Assembly (NCBI GenBank): GCA_008711295.1
Contig: VUYV01000046.1
Location: forward strand, 4,107,569-4,171,568
Direction: 5' to 3'
Length of the DNA: 64,000 nucleotides
From: Anarhynchus alexandrinus
Taxonomy: Eukaryota > Chordata > Aves > Charadriiformes > Charadriidae
Numbering within the stretch: position 1 is the first letter of the stretch; the number at the start of each line of letters is the position of its first letter. A model generated the notes under the pieces. The model did no database searches. It was not told where the DNA came from and was given only the letters and a program-made list of their open reading frames with translations. The position numbers and the translations under genes were made by a program. Positions 62,201-64,000 of the stretch are shown piece after piece.

Positions 62201-63492
62201 AGCCTTTTGTTTTTTTATGAAGGACTGGAGAGCCCTTTCCACAACTCAGAGCCTGATCAGACTGTAATTGCATCATAAGATGGAAATTATGAACTCAGTA
62301 TGTAAAAGACAGCCTACGTGTTGCCTACCCCAATAATGCTTCTTCACTAATATTTCTGTCTCTAGAGCTGCATCTGTAACTTCACTTGAGGCTGATGCTG
62401 AATGTTTTCTCCTTCTTATATAGAAGCTTAAAAAAAGAGACAGAACTATGTCTCTGTTTTTTAAACGCGGAAAATACTCTTTAAAGAAAGGACCGTTCTT
62501 TGTTGGGATTAAAATCTGCTGTCCTGGTATTTACTGCATCTTCTGACAGGTCTTTCCAGTCCTAGACAAAAAGCCAGATTTACTTATATATATTTTTTGC
62601 TGGCTCATATCTATTATCACATATTTTGTTCTTTTGTATTTAGAAATTGGAGCTTAAATAATATATTTCTTCAGAAATTAAATTGATAGGATATATTATG
62701 GCACATCAAATGTGATTTCCATATCAGTGTGCTTTTGAGCTAATAAATCCATTGGAGTTTTTAGAGAGTTTTAGAATGATCTCTTGTCTGCTATAGACGG
62801 TTGTCATTGATTTTGAAAAGTGCTTGATATACATGAAATATGGTTTTGTAGATTGTGTGGTTTAAACTTTGGAGACTTCTGCTTTAATTTACTACAGCTC
62901 TCAAATGCTTTTGGCAAAGGAAGGAGCCTGCCTCACGTAGGTCTGAAACCAGATGTAATTAGGAATGTTTCCCATCAGGAGGAGTCTGTTCTGGCTCTTT
63001 ACATGATTGTTTTTGTATCATCATTTTCTGTGAAAGCTGTTGCAGGGAATTGGTGTCTGTCTTCACTGCAATCTGTCAGTGACTGGGAATCTCATAAGCT
63101 TTTTAGTGAATTTTGACTCACCAAATACAAGAGAAGCTTTAGCCAAGACATCCTGGCAGATGGTGATCTAACCTGCTTGTAGGCATCTCTGAGCAATATG
63201 GGCTTCACAATTCTCACAGGCAGTGTTCTCGTCTGAACTGGTCATGCTGAAACTAAAAGTCCGTCATTCTTTGTCCATCCTCCATTTTACTGGTATCTTT
63301 CCTAAATTACCTATACTAGTCTCCAGATGAGGTCTTCAGAGGGTTCCATGAGGAGGAAAGATGTACTCTTGTGGCTGTTGCCATCTCCTGTTGGTGCACT
63401 GCGTCCACTGATCCATGGTCTTGCTTCTCACAGCAGGACCACAGGCTTGGTTTGGTGGCAAAGAATTCATCCAGATTTATGGATGTGGTGGG
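56286..63492. other. Repeat-poor intergenic stretch, no recognised gene
   Basis: About 7.2 kb with no CR1 or LTR that I noticed, which is unusual next to the CR1-rich 40-56 kb part. Homopolymer A or T runs occur near 56944-56958, 57266-57285, 58889-58901 and 60580-60594. Stretches 56520-56930 and 57390-57660 have the mixed, motif-rich composition of conserved non-coding DNA. No open frame shows a recognisable family. Confidence 0.45.
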
Positions 63493-64000
63493 TGTGGTGA
63501 GTTAGCCTTGGCTGGACATTAAGTGTCCACCAAGCTGCTCTAACAGTCCCCCTCCTTAGCTGGACAGAGGAGAGAAAATATAATGAAAGGCTCTTGGGTT
63601 GAGATAAGGACAGGGAGAGATCACTGACCAATTACTGTCATGGGCAAAACAGACTTGACTCAGGGAAATTAATTTAATTTATTACCAATCAAAATCAGAG
63701 TAGGACAATGAGAAATAAAACCAAATCTTAAAACACCTTCCCCTCCACCCATCCCTTCTTCCAGGCTCTACTTCACTCCCAATTTCTCTACCTCTTCCCC
63801 CTGAGAACTAGAGGGGGACAGGGAATGGGGGTTGTGGTTGGTTCATCACATGTTGTTTCTGCTGCTCCTTCCTCCTCACACTCTTCCCCTGCTATAGTGT
63901 GGGATGCCACCCATGGGAGACAGTCCTCCATGAACTTCTCCAATGTGGGTCATTCCCATGGGCTGCAGTTCTTCACGAACTGCTCCAGCGTGGGTCCCTT
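63493..64000 (+). mobile_element. ERVL-like LTR, cut by the window end
   Basis: It starts TGTGGTGAGTTAGCCTTGG and continues with 'gctggacagaggagagaaaa', 'taaggacagggagagatcac', 'gggaaattaatttaatttat', 'gagaaataaaaccaaatctt' and 'aactgctccagcgtgggtcc'. That word order matches a widespread class of bird ERV LTRs I know. The 5' end is clear and the element runs off the right edge. Whether it is a solo LTR or flanks internal retroviral sequence cannot be seen here. No coding region of the element is in the window. Confidence 0.85.

Noticed and set aside
1..64000. tRNA, rRNA, CRISPR arrays or bacterial operons
   Set aside because: No cloverleaf with A/B boxes, no regular direct-repeat/spacer pattern and no compact multi-gene coding was seen. 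The window is ordinary vertebrate DNA.

Overview
The window is avian nuclear DNA. Spliced GT-AG coding exons sit in long AT-rich introns. The interspersed repeats are bird-type CR1 LINE 3' ends, recognisable by their ORF2 C-terminus and by 3' tails with tandem 'attctatga'-like words. There are also endogenous-retrovirus LTRs of kinds typical of birds. No prokaryotic, plasmid or CRISPR signal is present. The species cannot be named from the sequence alone.

From 1 to about 39.8 kb the window holds the 3' end of one plus-strand gene encoding a C2H2 zinc-finger protein. I recognise it from memory as ZNF407. Six exons (2585-2673, 5215-5353, 18898-19016, 20453-20579, 22749-22879, 37754-37993) join in a consistent reading frame and encode the last 280 residues and the stop codon. 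The first three exons carry one zinc finger each. The last three encode an acidic, glutamine-rich tail without fingers. A 3' UTR follows, with no clear canonical polyadenylation signal. No exon was recognised in 1-2584, so the rest of the gene lies upstream of the window.

The intron between the second and third exons contains the strongest structural anomaly. Blocks 6597-9083, 9085-9679, 9681-11604 and 11606-15578 are near-identical, overlapping copies of the same locus, and they are separated by single N bases at 9084, 9680 and 11605. The overlap pattern fits unmerged haplotype contigs (a false duplication) better than a biological tandem duplication. The true intron is probably about 4.5 kb shorter.

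From about 40 to 64 kb no gene is recognisable. This part contains many CR1 fragments in both orientations, an ERVL-like LTR fragment at 43.4 kb, a second such LTR cut by the window end at 63.5 kb, and several unique AT-rich stretches (about 52.0-52.7, 56.5-57.0 and 57.4-57.7 kb) that look like candidate conserved non-coding elements. In mammals TSHZ1 lies downstream of ZNF407, so a distal regulatory landscape is plausible here but unproven. A complete solo LTR with a 5-bp target-site duplication lies in the last intron at 36.1-36.9 kb. I found no convincing undescribed biological system.
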